Below are positions 8,294 to 17,429 of a stretch of DNA of 64,000 nt, in pieces. The translations under genes were made by a program, and so were the position numbers. The notes beneath the pieces are model-generated. The model was not told the DNA's origin. It did not search any database and was given only the letters and a program-made list of their open reading frames with translations. Each line of letters starts with the position of its first letter. The first letter of the stretch is position 1. Source of the DNA: an uncultured Chromatiaceae bacterium (GTDB lineage Bacteria; Pseudomonadota; Gammaproteobacteria; Enterobacterales; Alteromonadaceae); contig CALJUX010000024.1 of the NCBI GenBank assembly GCA_937978655.1, positions 62,001 through 126,000 on the forward strand, read 5' to 3'.

Positions 8294-9811
8294 ATGCATC
8301 AGCCATCTGAGTCCGGTGTTGCCGGTAAACCCATTCGTAAAGTCGTGATCGCCGGCGGCGGCACGGCCGGCTGGATGACGGCGGCGCTGCTGAAAAAAGT
8401 GCTGGCCGACAGCGTGGAGATAGAACTGGTGGAGTCGGACGACATTGGCATTGTCGGTGTTGGCGAAGCCACTATTCCGCCCATTCAGATTTTTAATCAG
8501 TATTTGGGCCTGGATGAAAAAGCCTTTTTGCGTGACACCCACGCCACGATGAAGCTGGCGATTAAATTTGAAAACTGGCGTAAACCCGGCGAGAGCTATT
8601 ACCACACTTTTGGCGCGCCCGGCGCGAGCCTCGGTTTTTGTAACTTCCAGCATTATTGGTTGCGTGCGAAGCAAGCCGGGCTGCAGCAATCCTTGTGGGA
8701 TTACGACTTAAACTATCTGTGCTGCGAAGCCGGCAAATTTAACATCATCAAAACGCCGAATCCGGTGTATGAAATGCCGTATGCCTATCATTTTGATTCG
8801 GCGTTGTATGGCCAGTTTTTGCGTAAAATCGCCGAAAACGCTGGCGTCAAACGCACCGAAGGCATGATTGAAGCGGTTGAGCAACATGGCATTTCTGGTC
8901 ATATCGAAACGCTGCAGTTAAAAGACGGTCGCAAGATCAGTGGTGATTTATTTGTCGACTGCACTGGGTTACGCGCCTTGCTTATTCGCAAAACTTTGGG
9001 CGTCGCTTATGAATCCTGGTCGCAATATTTGCCAGCCAACAGCGCTTTGGCGGTGCCGAGTGAGCGTTTTAAGAAAACCTTGCCATACACCCGCAGTATT
9101 GCGCATAAAGCCGGCTGGCAATGGCGCATTCCGCTGACGCATCGTAACGGCAATGGCATCGTCTACAGCTCAGATTATTTAAGCGATGATGAAGCCCATA
9201 GCACTTTGATGGGGAATCTCGACAGCAAAGCGCTGGCGGAGTCACGCAAAATCAGTTTTGAAACTGGCCGTACCAGCAGGCAGTGGGCGAAAAACGTGGT
9301 GGCGATTGGCCTCTCCAGTGGTTTTCTCGAGCCGCTGGAATCAACCAGTATTCACTTGATTCAATCTGGCATTGTGCGTCTGCTCAAAGTGTTCCCGAAT
9401 CAGGGCATCACCGACGCGGTGGTCGATTATTACAACGCTGATTCGAAACAGGAATTTGAAACCATCCGCGATTTTATCATCCTGCATTACCACGCCAATG
9501 AGCGCGACGATTCGGCGTTTTGGCGCGATATGCGCAACATGGCAGTGCCAGAGCGGCTTCGCGACAAAATGGCGCTGTTTCGCGAGTCGGCACAGGTATT
9601 TAATGACCACAACGATATCTTTCGCGATGCCAGCTGGATCCAGGTGATGCTGGGGCAGGGCATTGTGCCGCAGGATTATCATCCGGCCGCCAAAGTGCCG
9701 ACAACCAGCGAGCTGTCGGCGACGCTGGCCAAAGTGCAGGACGCCAAACAGCAGCCGCTGGCGCAGATGTTGTCGCATGATGAATTCTTAAGCCGCTACA
9801 GCGGAGCCTGA
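8294..9811 (+). CDS. Flavin-dependent tryptophan-halogenase-family protein 1
   Basis: 505 residues, usual for PrnA/RebH-type enzymes. The FAD-binding GGGTAGWM lies at residues 21-28, the catalytic Lys is K87 (in TMKLAIKFENW), the halogenase signature WQWRIP is at 275-280, and the Glu of the GFLEPLES motif is at 346. All residues needed for FADH2-dependent HOCl generation and transfer are thus retained. These genes recur beside TonB receptors in carbohydrate loci of Alteromonadales, Xanthomonads and Caulobacter, where their real substrate is unknown. AAGGGAG gives a good ribosome site. It is followed 3 bp later by a paralogue. Confidence 0.9.
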   Translation: MHQPSESGVAGKPIRKVVIAGGGTAGWMTAALLKKVLADSVEIELVESDDIGIVGVGEATIPPIQIFNQYLGLDEKAFLRDTHATMKLAIKFENWRKPGESYYHTFGAPGASLGFCNFQHYWLRAKQAGLQQSLWDYDLNYLCCEAGKFNIIKTPNPVYEMPYAYHFDSALYGQFLRKIAENAGVKRTEGMIEAVEQHGISGHIETLQLKDGRKISGDLFVDCTGLRALLIRKTLGVAYESWSQYLPANSALAVPSERFKKTLPYTRSIAHKAGWQWRIPLTHRNGNGIVYSSDYLSDDEAHSTLMGNLDSKALAESRKISFETGRTSRQWAKNVVAIGLSSGFLEPLESTSIHLIQSGIVRLLKVFPNQGITDAVVDYYNADSKQEFETIRDFIILHYHANERDDSAFWRDMRNMAVPERLRDKMALFRESAQVFNDHNDIFRDASWIQVMLGQGIVPQDYHPAAKVPTTSELSATLAKVQDAKQQPLAQMLSHDEFLSRYSGA

Positions 9812-9814
9812 GCG

Positions 9815-11362
9815 ATGGATCAGAAAACGCAGCCGTTTCATTTTGTCATTCTCGGTGGCGGCACCGCTGGCTGGATGGCCGCTTTGCTGTTTGCGCACAA
9901 ATGGTTAAAGCCTGCGGCTCAGCAAACAAGACCAGTGCAAATCACGCTGCTGGAAGCGCCGGACATCGGCATTATTGGTGTCGGCGAAGGCTCGACACCC
10001 TCGCTGAAACGTTTTTTCCAACAGCTTGGCATCGCCGACAGCGAATGGATGCCTGCTTGTCAGGCGACTTATAAAACCAATATCCGCTTTGTGAACTGGA
10101 GCCCGGCAGCCCAGGCCATGGGCTTAGGTTCTGATTACAGCCACCCGTTTATTTCGCAGCCGGACCTGCACAGCGAAACGGCTTTTTACAGCAATTGTTT
10201 TAAGCGCCGGCTTGGGCTTGCGGTAGAAACAGCGCCGGAAAAATTTCTGTTAAACGGTTATCTGGCGGCGGAAATGCTGGCGCCGTTACCCAGCGCGAAT
10301 TTTCCGTTTCGCATCGAATATGGCTATCACTTCGACTCAGGTCTTTTGGGCCAGTTTTTAAAGCAAAAAGCGCTGGCGCTTGGCGTGCAGTATCAGGCGA
10401 TGACTGTGACCCAAGTCAATCAGTTACCAGATGGCCGCATTGGCAGTCTGAGCGGTGAAATAGCGGGAGCCGAAGGCAAAGTTATTCAGTCTGTCAGCGC
10501 CGATTTTTTTGTCGATTGCAGCGGCTTTCGCGGAAGTTTATTACAGCAAACGTTGCAGGTGCCTTTTGAGTCTTTTGCCAGCAACTTGTTTAACGATGCT
10601 GCCGTGGTGCTGCCGACCGATGCTTTTGCCATCCCGCCGCTGGAAACCCGCGCTACGGCGCTCAGTCATGGCTGGGCCTGGCAAATTCCGCTGCGCCATC
10701 GCACCGGCAATGGTTATGTCTACAGCTCGGCGTTTTTATCTAAAGACGCGGCTGAGCTGGAATTACGCCAGCACTTGGGGCTGCTGGATACTGAGGTGAG
10801 TGCGCGCCATCTGCAGATGAAAGTTGGCCAGGTCAGCCGGTGCTGGGAGAAAAACTGCCTGGCACTGGGGTTAGCGCAAGGGTTTATCGAGCCATTGGAG
10901 GCCACAGCGCTGCATTTGGTACAAAGTTCGGTTGAGCAGTTTATCGATGCTTTTGCTGATTTTTCTGCCAAAGGACAAGCCGAATTTAACCGCCAGGTGC
11001 ATCAGCGTTTTGAAGCAGTGCGCGATTACATCGTCGCGCATTACAAACTGAGCACGCGTAGCGACAGCCATTACTGGCGCGCCAACAGCGCCAATCTGCA
11101 GTTATCTGAGTCACTGTGGCAAATTCTGGATGTCTGGTTTCGCCAGGGTGACTTGGCGAACGAACTCTCTCGTCAGCAAATCGACAGTCATTTTGGGGCC
11201 ACGTCCTGGCATTGCCTGCTGGCAGGTTATGGCGTGTTTCCGCCGCTGCGCCAGCCGCAGCCAGCCGGCGTCAGTGATGCTTTTACTGAGCTGCAACTGG
11301 CCGCGTTTTTTCAGGGCTGTTGCCTTAATTTTCAGCCACAACATTTGCAGTGGCGTACATAA
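9815..11362 (+). CDS. Flavin-dependent tryptophan-halogenase-family protein 2
   Basis: 515 residues. FAD motif GGGTAGWM is near residue 14, candidate catalytic Lys K87 (in TYKTNIRFVNW), WxWxIP signature (WAWQIPLRH) near residue 287, and Glu359 in GFIEPLEA. It is clearly diverged from the preceding protein, so the two are old paralogues rather than a recent duplication. Spacing of 3 bp to the first halogenase gene and 75 bp or less to GH97 indicates one transcript. No signal peptide, so both act in the cytosol and would need a flavin reductase encoded elsewhere. Confidence 0.9.
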   Translation: MDQKTQPFHFVILGGGTAGWMAALLFAHKWLKPAAQQTRPVQITLLEAPDIGIIGVGEGSTPSLKRFFQQLGIADSEWMPACQATYKTNIRFVNWSPAAQAMGLGSDYSHPFISQPDLHSETAFYSNCFKRRLGLAVETAPEKFLLNGYLAAEMLAPLPSANFPFRIEYGYHFDSGLLGQFLKQKALALGVQYQAMTVTQVNQLPDGRIGSLSGEIAGAEGKVIQSVSADFFVDCSGFRGSLLQQTLQVPFESFASNLFNDAAVVLPTDAFAIPPLETRATALSHGWAWQIPLRHRTGNGYVYSSAFLSKDAAELELRQHLGLLDTEVSARHLQMKVGQVSRCWEKNCLALGLAQGFIEPLEATALHLVQSSVEQFIDAFADFSAKGQAEFNRQVHQRFEAVRDYIVAHYKLSTRSDSHYWRANSANLQLSESLWQILDVWFRQGDLANELSRQQIDSHFGATSWHCLLAGYGVFPPLRQPQPAGVSDAFTELQLAAFFQGCCLNFQPQHLQWRT

Positions 11363-11437
11363 CCGCGCAGACGGGCTCATACAAACGAACTCATACAAAG
11401 GGAGCAAGCCAAACCGATGAATAAAAATGGAGCAGCT

Positions 11438-13519
11438 ATGGCGTTTTATCATCAAATCAGTCGTATGTTAACGCTCAGTGTCCTGCTGCTGATTGGCGCA
11501 GTGCAGGCCGAAGAGCAACTTACCACGCCGCAGCGCTGGCAGTTGTTGTCGCCGGACCAACAGATTGCGGTGGAGCTGGTGTTGTCTGGTGAAGCCCTGA
11601 CCTATCAGGTGAGTTATCGTGGCAAAGCGGTATTAAAACCGTCAGTTTTGGGGCTGGTGTTTAAAGGCCAGCCGCCGCTTAAAAGCGGCTTGCTGGCGGA
11701 CAAAGTCAGCAACCGCAGCCAGGATTTAACCTGGCAGCCGGTGTGGGGTCAACGCAGCAATATTCGTGATCATTTTAATGAACTGACGCTGCAGCTGCGT
11801 GAGAGTCAAGCGCCGGGTCGGCAACTCACGCTGGTGTTTCGCAGTTATGACGACGGGGTGGCGTTTCGTTATCAGCTGCCGGCACAACCGGCGCTGGCGG
11901 GCGATTTGGTCATCACCGATGAGCTGACAGAATTTGCTTTTGCCCGTAACTTTTCCGCCTGGTGGATTGAGGCGTATCGCAACTTAAGTTTTGAATATCA
12001 ATACATGAATTCGGCGTTATCGAGCGTGTCTGTGGCGCATACGCCGCTGACCTTAACCGATGATGGTATTGCTGTGGCAGTGCACGAAGCCGCGCTGGTC
12101 GATTACAGCTCGATGACACTGCGCAACATCACTGACAACCATATCACGCTTAAAGCCGACCTGATGCCCTGGAACGGTGCTAATCCCGCCTTGGCGAGCG
12201 ACACATTGCCTGACCGCGTGTACACCAAAGCGCCGTTTTTAAGCCCGTGGCGCACTATCCAAATCGCGCCGAATGAAACGGCACTGCTCAATTCCAGCCT
12301 GATTTTAAACCTGAATGAGCCGATGGCGGCAGGGACGGACACCAGCTACATCAAACCCGGTAAATATATGGGCATCTGGTGGGAGATGCATATTGGTGAA
12401 AAAGACTGGTCGCCCGGTCCGCTGCAAGGCGCGACCACAGCACGCGCTATGCAATATATTGATTTTGCCAGCAAACATGACATCGACGGCCTGTTGGTCG
12501 AAGGCTGGAATCAGGGCTGGGAAGGGCAGTGGTGGCAGCGGCCGCCGACGTTCAGCTTCACCAAACCAGTCAAAGGTTTTGATATCGACAAGGTTGCCGC
12601 TTATGCCAAGGCCAAAGGCGTGGGCCTGATTGGTCATCATGAAACCGCTGCCGGCATCACTTATTACGAACAACAAATGGCGGATGCTTTTAAGTACTAT
12701 CAGCGCCTGGGTATCCACAGCGTCAAGATGGGTTATGTCGGCAAACGGCTGGACGGACGCGAGTGGCATGACGGTCAGTTGATGGTGCAGCACTTTAAAA
12801 AAGTGGTCGACACGGCCGCGGCACACAAAGTAATGGTCAATGCGCATGAAACGGTGAAAGACACCGGTTTAAGCCGTACTTACCCCAATTTGATGACCCG
12901 TGAATCGGTGCGCGGCATGGAATATAACGGCGGCAGCCCGGATACCGGCAATGCGCCCAATCACACCGTAATTATTCCGTTTACCCGTGGTTTGTCCGGG
13001 CCTATTGATTTCACGCCGGGCATTTTTAACTTTAACTACCAGAAACACCGGCCGAATAACCGCGTGCCGAGTACGCTGGCCAATCAGCTGGCGCTTTATG
13101 TCACGCTGTATAGCCCGCTGCAGATGGTGGCGGATTTGCCGGAAAACTATGCGCCGGGCGGTAAACTGCATCCGGCGTTTGCTTTTATCGATGCGGTACC
13201 GACCGACTGGCAACAAAGCATCGCGCTTGACGGTAAAATTGGTCAGTACCTGGTGATGGCGCGCCAGGACAAACATTCAGCACGCTGGTTTGTCGGCGCC
13301 ACCAGCAACGAGCAGGCGCGGACGGTCCAATTGCCGCTGTCGTTTTTAGATGCCGATAAGACTTATGACGCCGTGTTGTATCTGGATGCGCCGGACGCGC
13401 ACTGGCAAAGCAATCCGATGGCGTATCAAATTCAGCGCCGCAGTGTCACCAGCAAAGATGTGCTGGCGCTGCCGCTGGCACCGGGCGGCGGCGCAGCGCT
13501 GGAATTTGTGCCGCGCTGA
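11438..13519 (+). CDS. GH97 alpha-glucosidase, inverting SusB-type
   Basis: About 693 residues with an N-terminal signal peptide (cleavage near AVQA-EE). N-terminal beta-super-sandwich, central TIM barrel (GKYMGIWWEMH onward) and C-terminal beta-domain follow GH97 order. Counting from the upstream ATG at 11417, Glu409 (HHET), Glu478 (NAHET) and Glu502 (RGMEYN) match Bacteroides SusB Glu439, Glu508 and Glu532 in motif and in spacing (69 and 24), indicating the inverting alpha-glucosidase class rather than the retaining, Asp-nucleophile class. I prefer ATG 11438 (GGAG 5 nt upstream) to 11417 (site 12 nt upstream). It would release glucose from alpha-glucosides in the periplasm. Confidence 0.92.
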   Translation: MAFYHQISRMLTLSVLLLIGAVQAEEQLTTPQRWQLLSPDQQIAVELVLSGEALTYQVSYRGKAVLKPSVLGLVFKGQPPLKSGLLADKVSNRSQDLTWQPVWGQRSNIRDHFNELTLQLRESQAPGRQLTLVFRSYDDGVAFRYQLPAQPALAGDLVITDELTEFAFARNFSAWWIEAYRNLSFEYQYMNSALSSVSVAHTPLTLTDDGIAVAVHEAALVDYSSMTLRNITDNHITLKADLMPWNGANPALASDTLPDRVYTKAPFLSPWRTIQIAPNETALLNSSLILNLNEPMAAGTDTSYIKPGKYMGIWWEMHIGEKDWSPGPLQGATTARAMQYIDFASKHDIDGLLVEGWNQGWEGQWWQRPPTFSFTKPVKGFDIDKVAAYAKAKGVGLIGHHETAAGITYYEQQMADAFKYYQRLGIHSVKMGYVGKRLDGREWHDGQLMVQHFKKVVDTAAAHKVMVNAHETVKDTGLSRTYPNLMTRESVRGMEYNGGSPDTGNAPNHTVIIPFTRGLSGPIDFTPGIFNFNYQKHRPNNRVPSTLANQLALYVTLYSPLQMVADLPENYAPGGKLHPAFAFIDAVPTDWQQSIALDGKIGQYLVMARQDKHSARWFVGATSNEQARTVQLPLSFLDADKTYDAVLYLDAPDAHWQSNPMAYQIQRRSVTSKDVLALPLAPGGGAALEFVPR

Positions 13520-13527
13520 TGTTGTGG

Positions 13528-14586
13528 TTAAGCAGGCTGCGGGATGGCGATAGTGCGCTGTTCGTGGCTGCTTTGCAGCGCCAGCTCAATCAGCTGCAGG
13601 CCGGCAATGGCCTCGGCAAGCGGCACCACCAGGGGTTGTTGACGTAAGATGGTGGCCGCTAAGTGAGCATAAAAAGCCGCATAGTCGCCATCCGGCAATG
13701 CCAGCTGCTGCGGTGTGGCACCCTCGTGCCCGCACAGCTCTGCAGTGCGCAGCCGGCCGCGTTGTTGCCAGTCGGCGCTTTGCAGTGACAACTGCGCGCG
13801 CAATAAGGCTTCTTGCGGATCAGAACCGTAACAACGAAAACTACCGAGACTGGCATGCAGTTCAAAGCGCAGCGGCTGCAGCGCCTGATAGGGTGAGCTG
13901 CCAAGCACAACTTCCAGGGCTGGTCGGCCGTCCTGCTGCTGATACTGCAGATTGATTTGAAAATAGTCGACCGCAGGGCTGTCGGGGCGCAGCGCCAGAC
14001 AACGGGCACTGATGGCCTGTGGCATGCCAAACAAGGCCAGCGCCTGATCCAGCAGATGTGGGCCAAGGTCATACAAAATGCCGTTGCCAGGCGCCGCCGA
14101 CTCTTTCCAGCGCGGCTGCACCTGCGGCCGGCAGCGGTCGTAACGTGAGATCAACAGCCGGGGCTTGCCGAGCGAGCCTTCCCGCAACAAGGTTTGCAGC
14201 GCGAGAAAATCGTCGTCAAAACGGCGGTTATGAAACACCGCTAGCGTGCGGCCGGTGCTCAAGGCCAGTTGTTGTAATTGCCGGGCTTCGGCGCTGCTGA
14301 CCGCCAGTGGTTTTTCCACCAGCACATGGCAGCCGCGCAACAACGCCTGGCGGGCCAGCGCGGCGTGACTGGTATTAGGCGCGGTGATCACCACCAAATC
14401 GCAGTCACACTCTGCCAGCAGCTGCTGCGCATCGGCGTAAATAGTGGCCTCAGGCCAGCGTGCGCTGGCCGCAGTGGTTTGACTGGTGCTGATAGCCACC
14501 AGGGCAAATTCAGCATTGTGCTGAATAAACGGCAAATGGAACACAGTGGCCGACAGGCCATAACCAATCACAGCAGTGCGGATCAT
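13528..14586 (-). CDS. Gfo/Idh/MocA-family oxidoreductase (YdgJ-like)
   Basis: About 352 residues. N-terminal Rossmann fold (TAVIGYGLSATVFHLPFI) binds NAD(P), and VLVEKPLAVSS contains the catalytic EKP motif. The GYGLSATVFHLP form is typical of the E. coli YdgJ subgroup. Cytosolic. I prefer the ATG at 14586, with GGA 7 nt upstream, over in-frame starts further out. It converges on GH97 with an 8-bp gap and no terminator visible, suggesting possible transcriptional interference. The sugar or cyclitol substrate is unknown; the alpha-glucoside locus next door is suggestive only. Confidence 0.83.
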   Translation of the reverse strand: MIRTAVIGYGLSATVFHLPFIQHNAEFALVAISTSQTTAASARWPEATIYADAQQLLAECDCDLVVITAPNTSHAALARQALLRGCHVLVEKPLAVSSAEARQLQQLALSTGRTLAVFHNRRFDDDFLALQTLLREGSLGKPRLLISRYDRCRPQVQPRWKESAAPGNGILYDLGPHLLDQALALFGMPQAISARCLALRPDSPAVDYFQINLQYQQQDGRPALEVVLGSSPYQALQPLRFELHASLGSFRCYGSDPQEALLRAQLSLQSADWQQRGRLRTAELCGHEGATPQQLALPDGDYAAFYAHLAATILRQQPLVVPLAEAIAGLQLIELALQSSHEQRTIAIPQPA

Positions 14587-14870
14587 CATGAAGTCCAGAC
14601 AGGCAAGGGCAGACAAACCGGCAGACACCGGTGGCGAAGGGCGACCTTAACAATTTTAAGCGCATGGCTCAAGCTGCCGGCAGTGGGCGCTGCCAGGTGA
14701 TGAGGATAACTGAAAAATTCTCAGCTATACCCACTATGGGGAATGAGTCAGGTAAAGTTTATTCACCTATGCTTGAATGCAAGTGACTGTGCCACCGCGG
14801 GCAGTGACGGTGAGCGAAGACCCCGCCGGATCTGTCCCGGCGGTTTTTATTGAAGCCACGGAGGTGCGTA
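14587..14870 (+). promoter_or_regulatory. Long leader with terminator-like hairpin before the chemoreceptor
   Basis: The approximately 280-bp gap between divergent genes ends in a hairpin, CCGCCGG (14823-14829) / CCGGCGG (14837-14843) with loop ATCTGTC, followed by TTTTTAT, only about 17 nt before the GGAGGT ribosome site. An attenuator, the end of an upstream small RNA, or an unknown riboregulator would fit. I could not match the upstream GTGCCACCGCGGGCAGTG stretch to a riboswitch class I know. Confidence 0.55.
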
Positions 14871-16817
14871 GTGCAAGCGTTGTTAAGTCAGTTATCGATG
14901 AAACAAAAATTATTGTTATTTATTGCCCTGCCGGCGCTGTTTGGTATGGCGCTGGCGCTGAACACGCTGTGGCAGTTGTGGCAAAGTCAGCTGCAGGCCC
15001 AGCAGGTGTCTGAGATTATCAGTGCGCAATTCCACCAAAATACTTTATTAAATGCGCTGCAAAAAGAACGCGGCAGCTCCGGCGTCTTTATCAGCAGCAA
15101 AGGCCAGAATTTCAGCACAGAAGTCAGTAGCGCCCGCACCGGCAGCGATGCCGGCTTTGCCGGGCTGAATAAGGCGCAGCAGCAGCACTGGCAAACGTTA
15201 TGGCAACAAATTGCTGATATTCGCCGCAATGTGGATGCCTTCAGTATCAACGCCACAGCTGCGGCGGCGGCTTATACCAAAGCCATTAGCAGTCTGCTGG
15301 ATGCCAACAGTCAGGCCGTGCAGCAGTTATCAGATCCGGATTTGCAACGTCAGCTGATCCAGCTCAATCAATGGGTTGAATTGATTGAACATGCCGGGCG
15401 TGAACGGGCCTTGTATACGCTGGCGTTTAGCCAGGGCAAACCCGAGCCGGCACTGCTCACCCGCATTGCGCTGAATCAGGGCGCCTTTGATAGTTTCCGC
15501 AGTCAGGTGCTGCGCAATAACGGCAATGAAGCGCAGGTGCTGACGCAGGCGCAGACCGATGCCTATCAGGCAGCTGTGCGCCAAATCAGCGATTATCAGA
15601 GCGGCCAGGCTGCCGCCGTCACATTGGCGCCGGCTGATTGGTTTGTGTTGTCGACCAAACGCATCGGCCAGCTGATTGAGCATCAGCACCAGTTGATGCG
15701 CAGTACCGGCACGGCCGCAGAGCAGAAGCAGCAACAAAGTTTGCGGCAGTTCTGGCTGACTGCCGGCGTGTTAGCAGTGGCGATGGGATTAACTTTCTGG
15801 CTCAGTCTCGCAACCAACCGCAATATCAAAAGTGCGATGGCGCAGATCAATTCGGTGATGCAGCGTCTGACCGGCCGCGACCTGACAGCACGCAGTGATT
15901 ACCGGGCCCGCGACGAATTCGGCCAGATAGCCGGCGGCATTAATCAGCTGGCCGGTGAACTGCAGCAAGTGATGCAGGACATCGCGCTGGCCGGTGAGCA
16001 GCTTGCAGCTGCCGCAGAACAGGCATCGTTAGTCACGGCACAGACCAGTGCCGGTGTCGCGCAGCAACAACAGGATACTGAAATGGCCGCCACCGCCATG
16101 CACGAGATGAGTGCGACTGTGGCGGACGTAGCACAAAGTACCGCCGAGGCGGCGCAACAGGCGGATGCAGTGCAACATATCGCCAGCCAGGGCCAGCAGC
16201 AGCTAGCAAAAACCACGACGCTCATCGACCAGTTGTGTGCGCAGGTGCAGCTGACCAATGAGCGTCTGGTGACGTTAAACCAGCACAGCCTGAATATCAG
16301 TCAGGTGTTAGAAGTGATCCGCACTATTGCCGATCAGACTAACTTACTGGCCCTGAATGCGGCAATTGAAGCGGCCCGGGCCGGCGAACATGGCCGCGGT
16401 TTTGCGGTGGTGGCCGATGAAGTGCGGACTCTGGCCAAACGCACGCAGCAGTCAACCGTGGATATTCAGCAGATGATTGAAACCTTGCAACAAGGTGCGA
16501 CTGCGGCCAGTGATGCGATGCAACAAAGTTTGCAGCAGGCGCAGCAAAGCACTGCCGTGATCCAGACCACCGGCACCTTATTACACGATGTGGTGGATGG
16601 TGTCGCCCGCATTCACGACAAAGCGGCGCAGATTGCTTCGGCGGCAGAAGAGCAGAGCATGGTGGCGGATCAAATCAATGAAAACATCACGCGGATCAAT
16701 GATATTTCTGTGCAAACCAGCTCAGGCGCCGAAGAAACGGCCGCCACTGCAGCCGATTTGGCACGACTGGCGGAGCAGCTGCAGTCGCTGATCCAGCGCT
16801 TTAAAGTCGCGGCCTGA
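14871..16817 (+). CDS. Methyl-accepting chemotaxis protein with NIT sensor domain
   Basis: About 648 residues. A first membrane helix (LLLFIALPALFGMALAL) is followed by an approximately 270-residue periplasmic helical domain containing NALQKERGSSGVFISSKG, the hallmark of nitrate/nitrite-sensing NIT domains, then a second helix, HAMP and a cytoplasmic signalling hairpin with the conserved tip (IADQTNLLALNAAIEAARAGE...FAVVADEVR). It lacks a CheR-tethering pentapeptide at the C-terminus. The GTG start at 14871 lies 5-6 nt after GGAGGT; a TTG further upstream has no site. The ligand is not proven; nitrate/nitrite is the family expectation. Confidence 0.9.
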   Translation: MQALLSQLSMKQKLLLFIALPALFGMALALNTLWQLWQSQLQAQQVSEIISAQFHQNTLLNALQKERGSSGVFISSKGQNFSTEVSSARTGSDAGFAGLNKAQQQHWQTLWQQIADIRRNVDAFSINATAAAAAYTKAISSLLDANSQAVQQLSDPDLQRQLIQLNQWVELIEHAGRERALYTLAFSQGKPEPALLTRIALNQGAFDSFRSQVLRNNGNEAQVLTQAQTDAYQAAVRQISDYQSGQAAAVTLAPADWFVLSTKRIGQLIEHQHQLMRSTGTAAEQKQQQSLRQFWLTAGVLAVAMGLTFWLSLATNRNIKSAMAQINSVMQRLTGRDLTARSDYRARDEFGQIAGGINQLAGELQQVMQDIALAGEQLAAAAEQASLVTAQTSAGVAQQQQDTEMAATAMHEMSATVADVAQSTAEAAQQADAVQHIASQGQQQLAKTTTLIDQLCAQVQLTNERLVTLNQHSLNISQVLEVIRTIADQTNLLALNAAIEAARAGEHGRGFAVVADEVRTLAKRTQQSTVDIQQMIETLQQGATAASDAMQQSLQQAQQSTAVIQTTGTLLHDVVDGVARIHDKAAQIASAAEEQSMVADQINENITRINDISVQTSSGAEETAATAADLARLAEQLQSLIQRFKVAA

Positions 16818-16859
16818 GTGAGACACTGCGGCCACGACTGTGGGAGTGACGCCGTGGTA

Positions 16860-17429
16860 TCAGCTGCCGAGGGTATGACCACCCCAGTTATGGATTTGTA
16901 CCACCGGCGGCACAAAAGTGCTGAGGTTACCGAGCACTGAATTCAGGCCGGCACAGACTTCATCAAAGCGGACTGCTTCGCTGACCGTGATGATCAGGCG
17001 GGTCATGGCATCCAGTACTGCGGGCGGTACCGGCGCCGCGCCGGCATAGCCGGCGATGGCGTTGACGGCGGCCAGCAGATTGGCGTCAGTAATATTTGGC
17101 AATCCCATTGGATAGCCGAGGCTGGCGTAATCGCCGCCCAGTGCGCCCGGCAGCAGCGCACCCGGTAACGCCACCCCAATAGCGCCGACATTAAAATGCC
17201 AGGTGCCGTGGGTATTACCAAAGGCCACCGTATACAAAGAACCGTTGATCGGCGGCAAGGCTGAGTTTGGCTGATAGGCAAGATTCAGCTGCAAATCGAC
17301 AGTCTGGGCTGCCAGCGGGTGAGACACTGTAACCACGGCAAGCACCGGGTTTGTGCCATTGGCGCGGATTTGCGCGCGCAGACTGCTGATATCGGCGGTA
17401 TAAGCACCACCATGTTGTAAACGTATCAT
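16860..17429 (-). CDS. Ribosome-inactivating-protein-like rRNA N-glycosylase (PF00161-like), compact
   Basis: 189 residues. All five canonical active-site residues of ricin A are present in order: Y66 (SLYTVAF, ricin Y80), Y101 (GGDYASL, Y123), E151 and R154 (SEAVRF; ricin SEAARF E177/R180) and W182 (IHNWGG, W211), with compatible spacings (35, 50, 3, 28 against 43, 54, 3, 31). The family would depurinate the adenine of the 23S/28S sarcin-ricin loop. The protein stops 7 residues after the Trp, so the usual C-terminal lobe is absent, and there is no signal peptide or B-chain. AAGGAG lies 5 nt before ATG 17429. No immunity gene is evident. Function is inferred from motifs; fold assignment is fairly strong, activity untested. 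Confidence 0.78.
   Translation of the reverse strand: MIRLQHGGAYTADISSLRAQIRANGTNPVLAVVTVSHPLAAQTVDLQLNLAYQPNSALPPINGSLYTVAFGNTHGTWHFNVGAIGVALPGALLPGALGGDYASLGYPMGLPNITDANLLAAVNAIAGYAGAAPVPPAVLDAMTRLIITVSEAVRFDEVCAGLNSVLGNLSTFVPPVVQIHNWGGHTLGS

Noticed and set aside
12305..12847. 180-codon antisense frame within GH97
   Set aside because: No ribosome site, composition is that of a shadow frame in GC-rich coding DNA, and the sense strand has intact catalytic motifs.
14587..14870. Cobalamin or GEMM riboswitch upstream of the NIT chemoreceptor
   Set aside because: No B12 box or GEMM core could be aligned; only a terminal hairpin is supported.
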